From Herbidospora solisilvae (GTDB lineage Bacteria > Actinomycetota > Actinomycetes > Streptosporangiales > Streptosporangiaceae): DNA of 64,000 nt. The notes under the pieces were generated by a model. The model saw nothing but the letters and a program-made list of their open reading frames with translations, did no database searches and was not told the origin of the DNA. Both the position numbers and the translations under genes were made by a program. The DNA lies in NCBI RefSeq assembly GCF_009901565.1, contig NZ_WXEW01000005.1:496001-560000 (forward strand), given 5' to 3'. Shown in pieces: positions 8,629 through 17,231 of the stretch. Position 1 is the first letter of the stretch, and every line of letters begins with the position of its first letter.

Positions 8629-9552
8629 ATGAGTGACGTGGTGACGGCCACGGGGCTTACCAAGCAGTACAAGGGCATGAACCGGCCCGCGGTCGACGAC
8701 GTGTCGTTCGACATCGCGCCAGGCGAGACCTGCGGACTGCTCGGCCCCAACGGCGCCGGTAAGACGAGTCTCATCAAATTGATCTGCGGTGTCACCGCCC
8801 CTACCTCCGGGGACGTCCGCGTGTTCGGCGTGGACCCGATTCGCCAGCCGGTGGAGGCCAAGAGCGGCATCGGCGCGATGCACCAGACCGCGCCGTTCGA
8901 CATGATGTTGCCCGCCCTCGACAACCTGCACATCGCCGCCAGGTTCCGCGGCCTGAAATGGCGTGCGGTCGAGCCGTGGGCGATGGAGGTGGCCGGGTTC
9001 CTGGGCCTCACCGAGGCCCTCGACCGCATGTGCTTCCAGCTCTCCGGCGGCCAGCGCCAGCGCCTCCAGCTGGTCAGGGCGCTGCTCAGCATCCCCCGGC
9101 TGCTGATCCTCGACGAGCCGTCGGCCGGTCTCGACGTCGCCGGCCGCCGCCAGGTCGAGAAGTTCGTCACCTGGCTGCGCGAGGAGCACGGCGTCACCAT
9201 CCTGTGGACCACCCACCACATCGAGGAGCTGGAGCGCAACTGCCAGCGGGTCCTGGTCATCAACAAGGGCCAGGTGGTCAGGTTCGCCAAGCCGCGCGAG
9301 ATCGTCGAGGAGTTCGGCAGCACCCACGTGCAGGTCAGCGTGGAGGACGAGCCGGCCCGGCTGCTGGTGGAGGACTGGGCGCGGGGCGCGGGCCACGAGA
9401 TCTCGACGGGCGAGAACGAGGTGCGCATCCACGGGGCCAAGGCCCAGGAGGTGCTGCCCGCGCTGGCCGGTCTCGCGGTGACGGGCGTGTCGACCGTGTC
9501 CGACTCCCTCGAAGAGGCGTTCCTGCGGATGACGGAGAAGGTGACCGCGTGA
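8629..9552 (+). CDS. ABC transporter ATP-binding protein (DrrA-like)
   Basis: A 307-residue ATPase. Walker A is GPNGAGKTSLIK, the signature is LSGGQRQRLQLVRALL, Walker B is LLILDEPSAGLD, and the switch His sits in TTHHIEEL. The C-terminal extension after the nucleotide-binding domain is typical of DrrA-type drug and peptide exporters. With the permease encoded next (four-base overlap) it should form a two-subunit exporter for the cluster's peptide, giving export and self-resistance. It is the first gene of the ABC-YcaO-TfuA-P450-methyltransferase operon. The start lies directly after the predicted -10 with no ribosome-binding site, consistent with leaderless translation. Confidence 0.93.
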   Translation: MSDVVTATGLTKQYKGMNRPAVDDVSFDIAPGETCGLLGPNGAGKTSLIKLICGVTAPTSGDVRVFGVDPIRQPVEAKSGIGAMHQTAPFDMMLPALDNLHIAARFRGLKWRAVEPWAMEVAGFLGLTEALDRMCFQLSGGQRQRLQLVRALLSIPRLLILDEPSAGLDVAGRRQVEKFVTWLREEHGVTILWTTHHIEELERNCQRVLVINKGQVVRFAKPREIVEEFGSTHVQVSVEDEPARLLVEDWARGAGHEISTGENEVRIHGAKAQEVLPALAGLAVTGVSTVSDSLEEAFLRMTEKVTA

Positions 9553-10373
9553 GCACCCCGGCCGACCTGCTGACGTTCGAGCACAAGCCGCCGCCGCCCG
9601 GGACCGCGCGGCAGGCCGACCTGGGGGCCGTGGTCTACCGCGAGTGGGCGCTGCTGGCCCGCAACCGGGTCTACCTGATCCTCGGCCTGGCCCCGATGCT
9701 CATCTACCTGCTGCTGGTCAACACCTCGCTGAGCAACCTGGTGCAGACGGTGGAGTACAAGGGGCTGGCCGTCGGGTTCGCGGTGTTCCTGCTGCCGATG
9801 ACGCTGGGCATGTCGGTGGTCAGCGCGGCCGGCACCTCGGCCATGGCGATCTTCCAGGAGGAGATGAGCGGGGTGGCGACGCAACTCTGGTCGTACCCGC
9901 TGAGAAGGTCGCGGTTCCTGATGGGCAAGATGATCGCCGGTGTGTCGCTGGTGCTCGGGCAGAGCCTGCTGGGCCTCATCGCGGCGGTGCTGATCTTCGA
10001 GTTCCCGTTCGACCTGGAGGGCTGGCTGGCCCTGCTGGTGACGCTGGCGCTGGCGTCGCTGGCCATCAACGGGCTCTACCTGGCGGCGGCCATCACGGTC
10101 ACCGACTACCAGGCCTTCATGGTCGGGTCGAACCTGTCGCTGCCGGTGCTCGTGTTCAGCGCGCCGTCGATGTACACCTACGACAGCATGCCGACGGTCC
10201 TGCAGTGGTTCTCCCACGTCAACCCGCTCACCTACGCCATCAACGGCATGCGCGACGCCAGTCTGTTCGGCTTCGCGGAGGCCGGGCGCGACATGGCGAT
10301 CCTGGCCGTGATGGCGATCGTCGGCTACACGATCGGCGGCCGGGCGCTGCTGAACCGGGCCCGCAACATCTGA
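9549..10373 (+). CDS. ABC-2 type permease
   Basis: A 274-residue membrane protein with six predicted hydrophobic segments (for example YLILGLAPMLIYLLLV, FAVFLLPMTLGMSVV, MIAGVSLVLGQSLLGLIAAV, LALLVTLALASLAINGLYLA). The FSHVNPLTYAINGMR stretch near the end is characteristic of ABC-2/DrrB permeases. The GTG start overlaps the ATPase stop as GTGA, so the two are translationally coupled. It is the membrane partner of the ATPase. The ABC-2 class and the cluster context suggest export of the mature peptide. Confidence 0.92.
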   Translation: MSTPADLLTFEHKPPPPGTARQADLGAVVYREWALLARNRVYLILGLAPMLIYLLLVNTSLSNLVQTVEYKGLAVGFAVFLLPMTLGMSVVSAAGTSAMAIFQEEMSGVATQLWSYPLRRSRFLMGKMIAGVSLVLGQSLLGLIAAVLIFEFPFDLEGWLALLVTLALASLAINGLYLAAAITVTDYQAFMVGSNLSLPVLVFSAPSMYTYDSMPTVLQWFSHVNPLTYAINGMRDASLFGFAEAGRDMAILAVMAIVGYTIGGRALLNRARNI

Positions 10374-10392
10374 TTCCCGAGGGGGCGAGACG

Positions 10393-11532
10393 ATGTCCAG
10401 AACGACGTGGCTGCAGTCGGCCGCCGACGCCTCGAAGGTGCTGTTACCCGGCACCGACCGGGCGGTCGGACCGGCCCGGACGCTGGAGATGGCCGGGCGG
10501 GCCGCCCCGCTGGTCGGGATCACCCGGGTGGCCGACATCACCCGGCTCGACCACATCGGCATCCCGACGTTCCAGGCGATCCGGCCGGCGTCCCGCACGC
10601 TGGCGGTCTCGCAGGGCAAGGGGGTCACCCCCGACCTGGCGAGACTGTCGGCGATGATGGAGTCGATCGAGCTCTGGCACGCCGAGCAGCCCATGCCCGC
10701 CCACACCGTCTCGCCCCCGAGGGAACTCGACCTCGGCTACGACGTGGCGGCGCTGCCGCTGTCGTCCCCGACCGTCCTGCACGAGGGCCTGCCCATCGCC
10801 TGGGTGCCCGGCCGGTCGCTCGTCGACGGAAGTGAGACCCTGGTTCCCCGCGACACGGTCGCGTTCCGGCTGACCCGGAAGACGGGCTGGAACGCCCCGG
10901 TGTTCTTCGAGTCGACCAACGGCCTGGCCAGCGGCAACACCCTCGTCGAGGCGACCCTGCACGCGCTCTACGAGGTGGTCGAACGCGACGCCGTCACCGC
11001 CTGGCTGACGGGCCGCGACAAGGGCGAGCTCGTCGACGCCCTGTCGATCGGCTCACCGGTGATCGACGTGCTCTGCGAGCTGATGGCCCGCGCCCGCGTC
11101 ACGATGGAGTGCCGCTCGGTGCCCTCGCCCACCGGGCTGTCGGTCTTCGTCGTCAGGATCACCTGCGACGACTACCCGCCGCCCTTCATGGGGTACGGCT
11201 GCCACCTCAGCGCCGAGATCGCCCTGTCCCGGGCCATCACCGAGGCGGCGCAGTCGCGGCTGGCCTACATCTCGGGCGCCCGCGACGACCTCAAGGCGGG
11301 CGCGCAGCGGCAACTGGCGAGCGAATATCCGGCGCTGGTCGAAGGCGGGGCCGGCATCCAGGAGGCGCCCGCGCGCGGCAGCCTCGTCGACGACCTGGAC
11401 GACGTCGTGAAACGCGCCGCCGTCGCCTTCGGGCACGCGCCCATGGTGGCCGACCTGACCCGCGCGGACATCGGCGTGCCGGTGGCCCGCGTGCTGGCCC
11501 CCGGCAGCCGCGTCATCCCGGAGGTGTTCTGA
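10393..11532 (+). CDS. YcaO-domain protein, probable thioamide-forming enzyme
   Basis: A 379-residue YcaO protein, ATG after a GAGGGGG site. Recognisable ATP-site elements are SQGKGVTPDLARLSAMMES, ALYEVVERDAVTAWL and ITEAAQSRLAYISGARDD. YcaO enzymes activate peptide-backbone amides with ATP. With an E1-like or ocin-ThiF partner they make azolines; with TfuA they make thioamides. Here the next gene encodes TfuA (stop and start share one base) and no E1-like partner is present. The C-terminus ends IPEVF rather than in the Pro-rich tail of azoline cyclodehydratases. Thioamidation of the precursor encoded at 18754-19044 is therefore the best prediction. Confidence 0.92.
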   Translation: MSRTTWLQSAADASKVLLPGTDRAVGPARTLEMAGRAAPLVGITRVADITRLDHIGIPTFQAIRPASRTLAVSQGKGVTPDLARLSAMMESIELWHAEQPMPAHTVSPPRELDLGYDVAALPLSSPTVLHEGLPIAWVPGRSLVDGSETLVPRDTVAFRLTRKTGWNAPVFFESTNGLASGNTLVEATLHALYEVVERDAVTAWLTGRDKGELVDALSIGSPVIDVLCELMARARVTMECRSVPSPTGLSVFVVRITCDDYPPPFMGYGCHLSAEIALSRAITEAAQSRLAYISGARDDLKAGAQRQLASEYPALVEGGAGIQEAPARGSLVDDLDDVVKRAAVAFGHAPMVADLTRADIGVPVARVLAPGSRVIPEVF

Positions 11533-12743
11533 TGAAGGTGGTCGTCTACACGGGGCCGACCCTGTCGGCCGACGACGTGCACGCCGTGCTGCCCGAGGCC
11601 CGGGTCGTGCCGCCCGCCGCACGCGGTGACCTGCTCAAGGAGGAGTGGAGCCCCGACGACACCGCCGTCATCATCGACGGCTACTACCGCGAGCGGCTCT
11701 CCGTCGGGCACAAGGAGATCCTCTGGCTGCTCAACGAGGGGGTGCACGTCATCGGCGCGGCCTCGATGGGCGCGCTGCGGGCGGCCGAGCTGGCCCCGTT
11801 CGGGATGACCGGCGTGGGCGAGGTCTACGAGATGTTCTCCTCCGGCGTGGTCGACGGCGACGACGAGGTCGCCGTGCTGCACGGCCCGGCCGAGCACGGC
11901 TATCCGGCGGGCACGGTCGCCCTGGTCAACCTCCGTCACGGGGTGGCCCGGGGGACCGTCGACGCCGGGGCGGGCGAACGCATCGTCGCCGCCGCCAAGG
12001 CCCGGCCGTTCACGCACCGGTCGTGGGAGGAGCTGGAAGAGGCGGTCGATCCGGCCGACCGGGGGGCGCTGGCCGTACTGAGAGAAGAGAAGTGGGACGT
12101 CAAGCGGCTCGACGCCCTGGCGGCCCTCGACGCGGTCGCCGGGCCCAGAACCGATGTCGCCGGTGCCTGGTCGGCCGACATCGCGCTGACCGGGATCACC
12201 CACTACGAGGCGCTGAAGTGGCGCTCGGCTCGCGACCTCGACGTCATGAACGCCGCGAGGCTGTTCGCGCCGGAGTATCCGGAGGTGCACGCGTCGGTGC
12301 TCGCCGAGCTGCTGGCCGGGTTCGGCGGCGAGGCCCACGCGCGGGAGAAGCTCGGCGTCTACGGCGACGAGATGCCCCCCGAGCTGGGGAGATGGCTCTC
12401 GCCCGAGGAGCACGCGCTCGACCTGCCCGAGCGGCTGCGCCTCGTGATGATCCGGGTCTGGCCGGTCTGGCAGTCGGAGGACTGGCGGCGGGTGGTGCTC
12501 GACCGGCTGCGGCGGCACCCGAAGTGGCCCGAGTGGAGCGAGCTCGTCGACGCCGCCGAGACGGCGCGGGCCACGGCCAGAGCGGCCACGCCGCCGCCGG
12601 AGTTCTGCGCGCGGTTGTTCCTGCGGCACTGGAAGACCGCGCCGCCGCACGTCGAGATGGCCCGGCGCGGCTTCTACGGCATGGACGACCTCGGCCGCAC
12701 CGTCACGCCGTTCTTCCCCCTGGACGCCCAGCGGAGACGCTGA
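11532..12743 (+). CDS. TfuA-like protein, YcaO partner
   Basis: A 403-residue protein with an N-terminal TfuA domain (about residues 1-130) showing the family hallmarks VVVYTGPTLSADDV, VIIDGYYRERLSVGHKEILW and GAASMGALRAAELAPFGM followed by GVGEVYEMF and DDEVAVLH. TfuA proteins work with YcaO in thioamide formation, probably supplying or handling sulfur. The C-terminal two thirds are less conserved and contain several Trp-rich helices. It is longer than minimal TfuA proteins (about 250 residues), so the extra region may bind the precursor or YcaO. The start codon shares the last base of the ycaO stop (TGATG), and the stop shares a base with the P450 start. Confidence 0.9.
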   Translation: MKVVVYTGPTLSADDVHAVLPEARVVPPAARGDLLKEEWSPDDTAVIIDGYYRERLSVGHKEILWLLNEGVHVIGAASMGALRAAELAPFGMTGVGEVYEMFSSGVVDGDDEVAVLHGPAEHGYPAGTVALVNLRHGVARGTVDAGAGERIVAAAKARPFTHRSWEELEEAVDPADRGALAVLREEKWDVKRLDALAALDAVAGPRTDVAGAWSADIALTGITHYEALKWRSARDLDVMNAARLFAPEYPEVHASVLAELLAGFGGEAHAREKLGVYGDEMPPELGRWLSPEEHALDLPERLRLVMIRVWPVWQSEDWRRVVLDRLRRHPKWPEWSELVDAAETARATARAATPPPEFCARLFLRHWKTAPPHVEMARRGFYGMDDLGRTVTPFFPLDAQRRR

Positions 12744-13855
12744 TGCGCATCCCGCGCGCGGATCCCCACCCGGCCCTCCGCCGGATGCGCGAGGAGACGC
12801 CGGTCGTCAAGATCGACGGGGCCTGGTACCTCACCCGGTACGCCGACGTGCAGCGGGCCCTGCTCGACCCGGCGATCGGGCGGCAGGTGGTGGTGCACGA
12901 GGGCGTGGACGACCCGCTCGCCATGGTGCGCCGGAACATGTTCAACCTCGACCCGCCCGACCACACCCGGCTGCGGCGGCTGATGGCCCCCGCGTTCGGG
13001 CCGCGCACGGTCGCCCGGCTCGACCGGCGCATCGGCGAGATCACCGCCGAGCTGGTCGCGGGCCTCGACGGCGAGGTCGACGTGATCGAACAGCTCGCGC
13101 TGCCGCTGCCGATCCTGGTGATGGCCGACCTCATCGGCTTCCCCGCGGCGGACGCGGCCCGGCTCCGGGTCTGGAGCGACGCGATGTTGCGCAGCTACCA
13201 CGCGCCGAGGATCAGGGTGGCCGGGCTGGCCTTCGTGCGCTACATCGAGAAGCGCGTCGCCGAACGGCGCGAGCAGCCGCGCGGCGACCTGCTCACCCAC
13301 CTGGCGCTGAGCCCCGAACTCGACCACGAGGAGCTCGTGTCGAGCGTGTTCCAGCTGGTCATGGCGGGCGACGAGACGACGGTCAACCTGATCGGCAACG
13401 GCGTGCTGGAACTGCTGCGGCATCCCGGGCAACTGCGCAGGCTGCGTGCGGACCCCGGGCTGATCGGCTCGGCCGTCGAGGAGGTCATGCGGTTCAACGG
13501 GCCGGTCGGGCACTCCCGCCCGCTCTACGCGCTCACCGACGTGACCTTCGGCGACGTGGTCGTCCCCAAGGGCGACATGATCGTCCCGGTGCTGCTGGCC
13601 GCCAACCGCGACCCGGCGGTCTTCCCCGACCCCGACGTGTTCGACGTCGCCCGCACCCCCAACCGGCATCTCGGCCTCGGCCACGGCATCCACTTCTGCC
13701 TGGGCGCGGCGCTGGCCCGGCTCCAGGCGCGGGCCGCGATCGGCGCGCTGGTCCGCCGCCCGCTACAGCTGGCCGCCGACCCCGCCGATCTGGAGTGGAC
13801 CCCCGACCTGTTCATCCACGGCGTGCGCCGCCTTCCCCTGCGAGTGGGCCCATGA
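12743..13855 (+). CDS. Cytochrome P450 of the RiPP operon
   Basis: A 370-residue P450. Visible motifs are the oxygen-activating helix VMAGDETTVNLIG, the helix K EEVMRF (ExxR) and the heme-binding loop LGLGHGIHFCLGAALARLQ with the Cys ligand. It is a little shorter than a typical 400-residue bacterial P450, mainly at the N-terminus, and needs separate ferredoxin partners. The position inside a tightly coupled operon (TGATG with tfuA, ATGA with the methyltransferase) makes it a tailoring oxidase for the peptide. Hydroxylation or oxidative cross-linking are both possible; the sequence does not decide between them. Confidence 0.93.
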   Translation: MRIPRADPHPALRRMREETPVVKIDGAWYLTRYADVQRALLDPAIGRQVVVHEGVDDPLAMVRRNMFNLDPPDHTRLRRLMAPAFGPRTVARLDRRIGEITAELVAGLDGEVDVIEQLALPLPILVMADLIGFPAADAARLRVWSDAMLRSYHAPRIRVAGLAFVRYIEKRVAERREQPRGDLLTHLALSPELDHEELVSSVFQLVMAGDETTVNLIGNGVLELLRHPGQLRRLRADPGLIGSAVEEVMRFNGPVGHSRPLYALTDVTFGDVVVPKGDMIVPVLLAANRDPAVFPDPDVFDVARTPNRHLGLGHGIHFCLGAALARLQARAAIGALVRRPLQLAADPADLEWTPDLFIHGVRRLPLRVGP

Positions 13856-14841
13856 AGAATCTCTCGGCCATGGCCTTCGGCTTCGCCGGTTCCCAGATCC
13901 TGTACGCCGCCACGAAGCTCGGCCTGCCTGACGTGCTGGCCCGAGGACCGATCGACCCCGGGACCCTGGCCGGTCAGGTGGGGGCCGACCCCGGAACGCT
14001 GCGCCGCCTGCTGCGTGCGCTGGTCGTGCTCGACGTGGCCGTCGAGATCCCGCCGGACCGCTACGCCCTGTCGGCCTTCGGCCAGCCGCTGCGCACGGGC
14101 CACCCGCGGTCGATCAGGTCGAGTGTGCTGCTCCTCGGCGACCCGGCCACCTGGCGGGCGTGGGGCGCGCTGACGGAGTCGGTGCGGACCGGCGAGACGG
14201 CCTGGGAACACGTCCACGGAAAGCCGCTCTTCGAGTACCTCGCCGGCTCGCCGAACCTCTCGGCCGTCTTCAACACCGCCATGCGCGAGGGCACCGGCCA
14301 GGTCGCCGACCTCATCACGTTCGACTTCGCGGGGCGGACCGTCGTGGACGTGGGCGGCGGGAACGGCACCCTCCTGGCGTCGATCCTGGCGCGCACCCCC
14401 GACGCGCGGGGTGTGCTCTTCGACTCGGCCGAGGGGGCCGCCGACGCCCCGCGGGTGCTGGCGGAGGTCGCCGGCCGGTGCCGGATCGAGCACGGCGACT
14501 TCTTCGACGCGGTGCCCGAGGGCGACGTCATCGTCCTCAAGGGCATCCTGCACGACTGGGACGACGACACCTGCGTCCGGCTGCTCCAGGGGTGCCGCAA
14601 AGCGTTGCGGCCGGGCGGGCGGTTGCTGGTCGTCGAGCCGGTCATGCCCGAGCGCCTCACCGCGGAGGAGGCGCCGGGAGTGGTGATGAGCGACGTCGCG
14701 ATGCTCGTCTACACAGGGGGCCGCGAACGCACCCGGGCGGAGTTCGCCGCCGTGCTGGCCGCCGCCGGTTTCACGTTGACGCGGGTCGGCGAGCGTCTGG
14801 GCGGGTCGCCGATCAGGGTCGTGGAGGCGGCCGGAGACTGA
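13852..14841 (+). CDS. SAM-dependent O-methyltransferase
   Basis: A 329-residue enzyme of the plant/actinomycete O-methyltransferase type. An N-terminal winged-helix dimerisation domain (residues 1-100) precedes the Rossmann domain with the SAM motif VVDVGGGNGTLLASIL and the catalytic His in GILHDWDDDTC. The start overlaps the P450 stop by four bases, and it is the last gene of the coupled operon. Its substrate is probably a hydroxyl on the peptide, perhaps one introduced by the P450; this order is inference. A small hairpin follows the stop. Confidence 0.9.
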   Translation: MKNLSAMAFGFAGSQILYAATKLGLPDVLARGPIDPGTLAGQVGADPGTLRRLLRALVVLDVAVEIPPDRYALSAFGQPLRTGHPRSIRSSVLLLGDPATWRAWGALTESVRTGETAWEHVHGKPLFEYLAGSPNLSAVFNTAMREGTGQVADLITFDFAGRTVVDVGGGNGTLLASILARTPDARGVLFDSAEGAADAPRVLAEVAGRCRIEHGDFFDAVPEGDVIVLKGILHDWDDDTCVRLLQGCRKALRPGGRLLVVEPVMPERLTAEEAPGVVMSDVAMLVYTGGRERTRAEFAAVLAAAGFTLTRVGERLGGSPIRVVEAAGD

Positions 14842-14845
14842 GCCG

Positions 14846-14883
14846 CATGAGTATGCCGCCCCTGAGGGCGGCTCTCATGAGTA
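14846..14883 (+). terminator. Hairpin flanked by two CATGAGTA repeats
   Basis: A perfect 7-bp stem GCCGCCC/GGGCGGC (14855-14861 and 14866-14872) with a CTGA loop follows the methyltransferase stop. There is no T-tract. The octamer CATGAGTA occurs on both sides (14846-14853 and 14876-14883), 30 bases apart. The region may act as a weak terminator, as an operator for the regulator gene that follows, or both. Confidence 0.45.
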
Positions 14884-14962
14884 AGTGCGCTGCTCTGGTG
14901 AGCATTTTCATATGCGCGCATTCTGTGCCTGTGTTGCAGAAACGGGCAATCCAGGTGGTCAG

Positions 14963-15658
14963 GTGACACATCAGGCCGAATTGGCCCTCTCGGTCGAGGC
15001 GATGCCCGTCAGGGTGGTCGTCGGCGATCCGGACCGGGGGGTTCGGGCCAGACTCAGAGGATCGCTGCACATGGGCAACGGCGTCCACGTCGTCGGCGAG
15101 GCCGGCGCCGGGACCCGGCTGAGCGACCTGGTCGCCCGCCAGCGGCCCCGGGTGGTGGTGGTCAGCGCCGCGCTGATCGACTCCGGGGTCGACTTCGCCC
15201 TCGCGGTCGAGGCGCTGACGCGGTGCCGCAGCCACGTCGTGCTGGTCGCCGACGACCTCGACGAGGAGCTGCTCGGCCGGGCGCTGCGGGAGGGGGTCGG
15301 CGGGTTCGTGCACCGCCCGTCGCTCTTCGCCGAGATCGTGCCGGCGATCCGGCTGGTCGCGGCCGGGCACACGTTCATCTCCACGGCGATGATCACCAGG
15401 CTCAGAGACCGCATCGCGGGCGCGATGACCGGGGTCGACCACCACCTGGCCGCGCTCACCCGCCGGGAGGCCGAGGTGCTCGCCCTGGTCGCCACCGGCC
15501 TGTCGAACGCCCAGATCGCCGACCGGCTGGGCATCGGGGCCGGGACCGTGCGGTCACACCTGGCCAGGATCCTCGACAAGCTCCAGGCGGCCAACCGCGC
15601 CCACGCGGTCGGCATCGCCTACGAGCTGGGCTTCATCGCGCCCAGGCGAACTGGCTGA
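14963..15658 (+). CDS. Atypical NarL/LuxR-type response regulator
   Basis: A 231-residue protein from the GTG at 14963. The N-terminal receiver-like domain (PVRVVVGDPDRGVRARL) lacks the phospho-acceptor: where a typical receiver has an aspartate at the end of strand 3, this one reads VVVVSAALIDSG. The C-terminal GerE domain is canonical: LTRREAEVLALVATGLSN then IADRLGIGAGTVRSHLARIL. It therefore belongs to the atypical, phosphorylation-independent regulators often found in antibiotic clusters. It lies between the two biosynthetic units and is a natural candidate for binding the shared palindromic operator. A start further upstream at 14885 is less likely because it extends outside the domain. 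Confidence 0.85.
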   Translation: MTHQAELALSVEAMPVRVVVGDPDRGVRARLRGSLHMGNGVHVVGEAGAGTRLSDLVARQRPRVVVVSAALIDSGVDFALAVEALTRCRSHVVLVADDLDEELLGRALREGVGGFVHRPSLFAEIVPAIRLVAAGHTFISTAMITRLRDRIAGAMTGVDHHLAALTRREAEVLALVATGLSNAQIADRLGIGAGTVRSHLARILDKLQAANRAHAVGIAYELGFIAPRRTG

Positions 15659-16943
15659 TCGCCTGCTCGGCGGTCAGCGGCTCCACCGGGTCGTCGACCA
15701 TGGCCCGGAAGACGGCGTGGTGGTCGCGGACGGCCGGGATGAGCGCCTGGCCGTGAAAGAGCTCGGCGGCCAGGCCGGGACTGCTCAGCATCGCCCGGCC
15801 CACCTTGGCGTCGCCGCCCTTGCGCGGCGCGGCCACCGCCATCCGCCACGACCGGTCGGCCACCTCGGCGACGGCCCGCTGACTCGGGCCCTCCTCGGCG
15901 ATCCGCACCGCGGTCATGGCGGCGACGGACATGCCGTGCGAGTAGACCGGGTTGACGGTGACGACGCTGTCGCCGACGGCCAGGAAGCCCTCCGGGAGCG
16001 TGACGTCCTCGAAGCGGCGACGGCGGTTGGCGGTGTCGTGGCAGGGGCGGATCGGGCCGACGGGCTTCGCCTTCGCGATCAGGTCGGCGATGACGGGATC
16101 CCTGAGCTCTCGCGCGTACGCGAGGAAGCCCGCCTCGTCGAGAGGGGGGTCGCCGGTCATCGTGACGATCCACCGGCCGCCCTCGATGGGGAACAGGGTG
16201 CCGCCCCTGGCCGGGGTGTACTTCGGATGGACCATAACGGCGGGGATGTCGCCGGGCCCCTCGTAGAGGCGGGTGGCGTAGGAGACGCCGGAGGGCACGC
16301 TGACCTCTTCCACGGGGGAGACCCCCAGCGCGGCCAGCCAGCCGGGAGCCTGGGATCGGCGCCCGGTCGCGTCGACGACGAGATCAGCCCTGACCGATCC
16401 CGTTCGGGCGATCTGCGGCAGGTCGCTGAGGGGCGTGCCGGTTGTGGTGCGGAGTTCCGCGAGCCTGCCCGCGTGGCCCCTTCCCGGTCTTCTGATCTCG
16501 GCGCTGATGTGGACGCCGGTGACCTTCCCCGCGTCGCCGGTCAGCCCGGTCGCGGTCACCCCTTGGACGACCTCGATGCCGGCGTGTCTTCTGACCACCT
16601 CGTCCAGGAGGGGTCTGCTGCAGGCGATCAGGTCGGCCTCGGTGCGGACGCGGTGGAACCAGCCCTCGCCGGAGAAGATCAGGCAGTCGCCGGGCATGTT
16701 GCGGCGGTGGGCGCCCGCGTCCAGGAGGTCGTCCACGACCCCGGGCAGGAGCCGGTCCAGGGCGCGGATGCCGCCCGTCACCAGCACGTGGTTGTGGTGG
16801 GACTGCGGCAGCCCCCGCCTCGGGCGGGGGCTCGCCGGGTAGTGGTCGGTCTCCAGGACCACGACCTCGTCCGCGTGCCGGGTCAGCGCGACGGCGGCCA
16901 GCACCCCGGCCAGCCCGCCGCCCAGGACCACCACACGGGTCAT
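15633..16943 (-). CDS. FAD-dependent oxidoreductase/monooxygenase
   Basis: A 436-residue flavoprotein of the aromatic-hydroxylase/epoxidase superfamily. The dinucleotide site is VVVLGGGLAGVLAAVAL, the second motif is LVVDATGRRSQAPGWL, and the C-terminal FAD motif is VGDSVVTVNPVYSHGMSVAA. There is no NADPH-binding second Rossmann fold. The start ATG shares a base with the pqqD-like stop (TGATG) after GAGG. Relatives include flavin epoxidases and monooxygenases of antibiotic pathways, and a PqqD/radical-SAM context points to peptide tailoring. The last 26 bases overlap the convergent response-regulator gene. Confidence 0.85.
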   Translation of the reverse strand: MTRVVVLGGGLAGVLAAVALTRHADEVVVLETDHYPASPRPRRGLPQSHHNHVLVTGGIRALDRLLPGVVDDLLDAGAHRRNMPGDCLIFSGEGWFHRVRTEADLIACSRPLLDEVVRRHAGIEVVQGVTATGLTGDAGKVTGVHISAEIRRPGRGHAGRLAELRTTTGTPLSDLPQIARTGSVRADLVVDATGRRSQAPGWLAALGVSPVEEVSVPSGVSYATRLYEGPGDIPAVMVHPKYTPARGGTLFPIEGGRWIVTMTGDPPLDEAGFLAYARELRDPVIADLIAKAKPVGPIRPCHDTANRRRRFEDVTLPEGFLAVGDSVVTVNPVYSHGMSVAAMTAVRIAEEGPSQRAVAEVADRSWRMAVAAPRKGGDAKVGRAMLSSPGLAAELFHGQALIPAVRDHHAVFRAMVDDPVEPLTAEQAISQFAWAR

Positions 16944-17218
16944 CACGCCTCTTCGAGGAGCATGCCGTTCTCGACCATCGAGCCGATGAACTGGTTGACC
17001 TCGGTCACGATGCGGCGGCTCACCGCGTCGTTGCCGCGCGCGTAGGCGCGGGACATGGACAGGGCGATGGGCTCACGCTCGCCGGCCTGCTCGACCATCA
17101 TCCAGATCTTGGAACCGGTCTCGTTCAGGGTCGAGAACGCGCCGGTCTCGGTGTGGTAGAGCGACACGCCGTCGGCGGTCTCCTGCCAGATCACGGCGTC
17201 GCTGATCGTCAGAGCCAT
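16943..17218 (-). CDS. PqqD-like RiPP recognition protein
   Basis: A 91-residue stand-alone PqqD-type protein. It shows the usual beta-wing segment GVSLYHTETGAFSTLNETGS followed by KIWMMVEQ and a C-terminal helical part. PqqD-like domains (RRE, RiPP recognition element) bind the leader peptide and present it to a radical-SAM partner. The gene lies 13 bases after the radical-SAM gene and overlaps the flavoprotein gene. The ATG at 17218 is preferred over that at 17224 because GAGG is then seven bases upstream. Confidence 0.88.
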   Translation of the reverse strand: MALTISDAVIWQETADGVSLYHTETGAFSTLNETGSKIWMMVEQAGEREPIALSMSRAYARGNDAVSRRIVTEVNQFIGSMVENGMLLEEA

Positions 17219-17231
17219 GGTCATACCTCGC

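Noticed and set aside
9549-14841. Azoline-forming (thiazole/oxazole) cyclodehydratase cluster
   Set aside because: No E1-like or ocin-ThiF partner and no flavin dehydrogenase of the McbC type was seen. TfuA adjacent to YcaO favours thioamidation.
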